Source: DATEDA01 sp963744255
GTDB taxonomy: Bacteria; Pseudomonadota; Gammaproteobacteria; Burkholderiales; SG8-39
DNA: 64,000 nucleotides
Assembly: GCA_963744255.1 (NCBI GenBank)
Contig: CAVUSZ010000005.1
Coordinates: 43,069-107,068, forward strand
Direction: 5' to 3'
A model generated the notes under the pieces. The model had not been told where the DNA came from. It saw nothing but the letters and a program-made list of their open reading frames with translations, and searched no databases. Within the stretch, counting starts at the first letter, position 1. Every line of letters starts with the position of its first letter. Positions 63,034-64,000 of the stretch are shown here, one piece after another. The position numbers were made by a program, and so were the translations under genes.

Positions 63034-64000
63034 ATGAGCGAGCTTGCCGGTCACACGATCCATAAGGAACACATCCACCACGGCTGGAACAACGCATTCC
63101 CGCCTTGCCTGACGATCGCACCCGGCGAGACCGTGCAGTTCGAGACGCTCGACGCCTCGTCCGGGCAGCTGTCGCGGACATCGATCGACGCCGACCTGGA
63201 AAGGCTCGACCTCGCGCGCGTCAATCCGGTGACGGGACCCGTGTACGTCGATGGGGCCCGGCCGGGCGACGCGCTGAAGGTCACCATACTGTCGCTGCGC
63301 CCTTCGGGTTGGGGTTGGACCGGAAACATTCCCGGCTTCGGGCTGCTCACCGACCAGTTCCCGAAGGCGAGACTTCATCACTGGAACTACGACCCCGGAT
63401 TGGCGCCGGCGATGTACGGGCCTGGCGGACGCGTGCCGCTGCGGCCATTCACCGGGACGATCGGCGTCGCACCGGCTGCGCCGGGATCTGCACAGCATCA
63501 TTCCGCCGCGAAACGTCGGCGGCAATATGGACGCCCGCGACATCGCTGAAGGGGTTCGAGCTCGACCTCCCGATCGAAGTCGACGGAGCCATCTTCTCCG
63601 TGGGCGCCACACACACGCGGCGCAGGGCGATGGCGAGGTCTGTGGCACCGCGATCGAGAGCCCGATCGATGTGGCGCTGAAGTTCGAGCTGGTGAAGGGC
63701 GCCCATCTCCTTGCTCCGCCGCGTACAACGTCACGCCGGGACCCGTCACCGATCAGATTTCGACAAGAAGGGCTACGAGGTGACGACCGGCATCGGCCCC
63801 GATCCTCGACGGCCGGCGCCCGCTCGGCGGTGTCCGAAATGATCGAAGCCGCCGAGCCGGCGGCAACGGCTATGCAGCGGTCGACGCCGTACATGCTGTG
63901 AACAGCGTGTGCGCGGACCTACCTTCCGGATCAGCCTCGATCGTCGACGCACACGAACTGGGTAGTCTCGTTCTACTTTCCGAGGCTGGTCCTCGAATAG
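63034..64000 (+). pseudogene. Acetamidase/formamidase-family amidohydrolase, multiple frameshifts
   Basis: The start MSELAGHTIHKEHIHHGWNN and the first 150 residues (GETVQFETLDASSG, VTGPVYVDGARPGD) are the FmdA/AmdA family, which hydrolyses formamide or short amides to ammonia. Later parts, each in a different frame, are LHSIIPPRNVGGNMDARD, LPIEVDGAIFSVG, AAQGDGEVCGTAIESPIDVA, KFELVKGAHL and NWVVSFYFPRLVLE, which ends in TAG exactly at the window edge. At least six corrections are required over 500 bases. The gene would release ammonia near a nitrogen-salvage operon. Confidence 0.82.

Overview
The window is about 68% GC, tightly packed and rich in aromatic catabolism. Bug-type (TctC) binding proteins, a TRAP transporter, a class III PHA synthase, beta-ketoadipate genes and PcaR/PcaU-type IclR regulators together suggest an uncultured betaproteobacterium, probably Burkholderiales-like. 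This assignment is inference from gene content. No rRNA, tRNA or CRISPR was seen.

Layout. (1) 1-6651: the end of a MaoC-type CoA hydratase gene and its CoA-ester lyase partner, two small exported proteins, aconitase, a SlyD-like isomerase and a lipoprotein. (2) 6648-28086, all on the minus strand: a supra-operonic cluster that funnels 4-hydroxybenzoate (pobA) and vanillate (vanAB) into protocatechuate and on through pcaHG, pcaB, pcaC, pcaD and pcaIJ. It also holds PHA synthase (phaEC), an acyl-CoA ligase, an SDR, shikimate dehydrogenase and two frameshifted genes, and it begins with a TRAP transporter. No pcaF thiolase was seen. (3) 28119-31964, plus strand: tandem PcaR/PcaU-like regulators with clear palindromic operators, then the two domains of the quinate-pathway enzyme QuiC (3-dehydroshikimate dehydratase) as separate genes in reversed order. 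(4) 32229-38413, minus strand: an orphan aromatic operon with extradiol dioxygenase, sulfatase, Bug protein, Rieske oxygenase and PdxA-type dehydrogenase. (5) 38557-46806: 3-hydroxyanthranilate dioxygenase, a complete Liv-type ABC importer, and a glutamine-synthetase-like enzyme overlapping a Rieske oxygenase gene. (6) 46880-50761: two envelope proteins, then btaA-btaB-plcP behind a good Pho box, a phospholipid-to-betaine-lipid remodelling module. (7) 50758-54617: a small chromosomal integron with intI, a probable SOS-controlled promoter, attI, two hydrolase cassettes with complete attC sites and a decayed third cassette. (8) 54947-64000: a nucleobase-type permease, an AtzF C-terminal-domain protein and allK-allG-allF-allH (carbamate kinase plus oxamate carbamoyltransferase) on the minus strand, divergent from an SDR and a formamidase/acetamidase.

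How the genes work together. Regions 2 and 3 form a coherent route for quinate/shikimate, 4-hydroxybenzoate and vanillate through protocatechuate to 3-oxoadipyl-CoA, with import and local control. Regions 4 and 5 look like separate peripheral pathways for sulfated or amino-substituted aromatics.

Sequence quality. Single-base frameshifts are scattered through the window (FAD protein, one TIM-barrel gene, one IclR gene, the GS-like gene, btaA) and become very dense after about 54.9 kb, where every catabolic gene needs several corrections. In the corrected frames the ATGA gene overlaps and active-site motifs survive, so much of this is probably consensus error in a draft assembly; very recent decay cannot be excluded. 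Such genes are typed as pseudogene with this caveat. Two loci (32229-32582 and 37151-37515) are true truncations or deletions.
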